Assembly: GCA_015655485.1 (NCBI GenBank)
Contig: JAATEZ010000131.1
Span: 1 to 6,350, forward strand
Source: Lactobacillales bacterium
GTDB taxonomy: Bacteria > Bacillota > Bacilli > Lactobacillales > Vagococcaceae
DNA length: 6,350 nucleotides
Reading direction: 5' to 3'
Position numbers and translations under genes: made by a program. Positions 5,102 through 6,350 of the stretch are shown here, piece after piece; the first letter of the stretch is position 1, and every line of letters starts with the position of its first letter. Under the pieces are notes generated by a model, which worked only from the letters and a program-made list of their open reading frames with translations, searched no databases and was not told where the DNA came from.

Positions 5102-6350
5102 ATGTTTATTTTACTTAAGTATGCAAAAAAATATCGAAAACAAATCATTCTAGGACCTTTTTTTAAATTGCTGGAAGCTGTTTTTGAATTATTTTTACCC
5201 ATTTTTATGGCTCATTTGATTGATAACGGTATTGCCAAAAATTATTTAGCCTATATCATAGACACGTCTTTACAAATGCTTGCCATGTCGATGATTGGTC
5301 TATTCTGTGTAATTATTTGTCAATATTTTTCTTCGATCGCTTCTCAGGGATTTGGAACGCAGCTCCGTAAAGAATTAATGAAAAAAATCAATACTTTTTC
5401 CTATACTGAATTGGATTATTTTGGTACAGCAACTTTGATCACTCGAATGACCGGCGATATCAATCAAATCCAGCTGGCATTGGCTATGTTTATACGCCTC
5501 GTTATCCGCGCACCTTTTTTATGTATCGGCTCTTTGATCATGGCTTTTTATATTCAGCCAAAAATGGCTCTTATTTTTCTACTCGTCCTCCCTTTTTTTT
5601 GTTTAATTTTATATTTGATCATGCAGAAAACGATACCACTTTATCAAAAAGTTCAAAAAAAAATTGACACTTTCAATCAATCGATTCGGGAAAATCTCAG
5701 CGGAGTTCGTATTATCCGTGCGTTTGCCGGAAAGAAAAAAGAAGAAGAAAAAATAGACCGCTTAAGCGATGAATTGGCAAAAGCCTATACTCGAGTCGCT
5801 AATATTTCTGCTTTGCTTAACCCCTTGACCACGTGGATCATGTATATTGCTATTATTGGATTACTTTATTTTAGCGGACTGCAAGTTGATTTTGGAAATA
5901 TGCAGCAGGGGGAAGTTCTCGCTTTGATCAATTACATGACGCAAATGCTGCTGGCTTTGATCGTTGTAGCAAACTTAGTCGTGATCTTCACGCGAGCTTC
6001 CGCCTCGGCTGGTCGTATCAATGAAGTTTTTAATTCAAGCTCCAGTATCACCGAGCCCAAACCAGATGAGGCCAGTTTATCCTGCTTTCAGTCACCCAAT
6101 AAACTCGATGTGCGCCACGTTGATTTCCGCTACACCAAGGATAGCGGTCTTGCCCTTTCTGACATCCATTTTTCCATTCCTTATCATACTACTCTAGGCA
6201 TCATCGGACCAACCGGAAGCGGGAAGAGCACTCTGGTTCAATTGATCCCGCGTTTTTATGATGTCACAGACGGGGCGATCGCGATCGATGGAACGGACGT
6301 TCGAGAAATCCTTTTGGATAAATTAAGACAAAGAATTGCAATCGTTCCGC
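5102..6350 (+). CDS. ABC exporter half-transporter, membrane domain fused to ATPase (partial, 3' end missing)
   Basis: The frame is open from ATG 5102 to the window edge, 416 complete codons, so the gene is cut and has no stop here. Residues 1-310 form the type I exporter membrane domain with six predicted helices (about 16-40, 58-82, 133-150, 155-175, 243-262, 280-297) and coupling-type segments such as YFGTATLITRMTGDI. An ATP-binding domain follows: Y344 as the A-loop residue (FRY) and Walker A GPTGSGKST at 369-377 with K375. The sequence stops at RIAIVP, where the Q-loop glutamine should follow, so signature motif, Walker B and H-loop are not visible. The style matches YheI/BmrC/EfrA-type subunits, which pair with a second half-transporter encoded directly downstream and export drugs or peptides. 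The start follows AAAGGA (5088-5093) by 8 bases. No signal peptide or peptidase domain is present. Confidence 0.92.
   Translation, partial: MFILLKYAKKYRKQIILGPFFKLLEAVFELFLPIFMAHLIDNGIAKNYLAYIIDTSLQMLAMSMIGLFCVIICQYFSSIASQGFGTQLRKELMKKINTFSYTELDYFGTATLITRMTGDINQIQLALAMFIRLVIRAPFLCIGSLIMAFYIQPKMALIFLLVLPFFCLILYLIMQKTIPLYQKVQKKIDTFNQSIRENLSGVRIIRAFAGKKKEEEKIDRLSDELAKAYTRVANISALLNPLTTWIMYIAIIGLLYFSGLQVDFGNMQQGEVLALINYMTQMLLALIVVANLVVIFTRASASAGRINEVFNSSSSITEPKPDEASLSCFQSPNKLDVRHVDFRYTKDSGLALSDIHFSIPYHTTLGIIGPTGSGKSTLVQLIPRFYDVTDGAIAIDGTDVREILLDKLRQRIAIVP

Overview
The window reads as ordinary chromosome of a low-GC Gram-positive coccus of the order Lactobacillales, most likely Enterococcus. The support is AT-rich intergenic DNA, strong AGGAGG-type ribosome binding sites, a secreted PcsB-like coiled-coil protein ending in a 3D domain, a CmpB-family membrane protein and a YheI/BmrC-type half-transporter. 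The genus is inferred from protein style. Species cannot be read from this sequence.

Layout. Bases 1-138 are the 3' end of a plus-strand gene that looks like a DUF4097-type beta-strand protein. A 258-base gap follows, holding a GC-richer, foldable stretch, a clear Rho-independent terminator (264-299) and an extended -10 promoter. Next come two plus-strand genes: a Cof/YidA-type HAD phosphatase (397-1266) and a LURP-one-related/YxjI-like protein (1346-1867). They converge on a minus-strand GNAT acetyltransferase (2030-2593) across a long bidirectional terminator (about 1969-2022). Further minus-strand genes follow: a secreted coiled-coil/3D-domain cell-wall protein (2736-3875), with a TATAAT promoter and WalR-like repeats upstream, and a CmpB-family five-helix membrane protein (4049-4897). 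A divergent promoter region (4898-5101) then leads into the first 416 codons of an ABC exporter half-transporter, cut by the window edge just before its Q-loop.

How the genes relate. There is no obvious single pathway. The secreted 3D protein is a probable peptidoglycan-remodelling enzyme, and the motifs upstream of it suggest control by the WalRK (VicRK) envelope system. The HAD, LURP-one-related and GNAT genes look like independent housekeeping or accessory units. The ABC protein is probably the first half of a heterodimeric exporter whose partner lies beyond the window.

I found no CRISPR array, tRNA, rRNA, complete insertion sequence, toxin-antitoxin pair or phage gene. The parts most worth a second look are the unexplained element at about 139-300, the promoter architecture at 3900-3970, and a hairpin-rich 3' UTR at 1868-1968. 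I do not see convincing evidence of a new multi-gene system.
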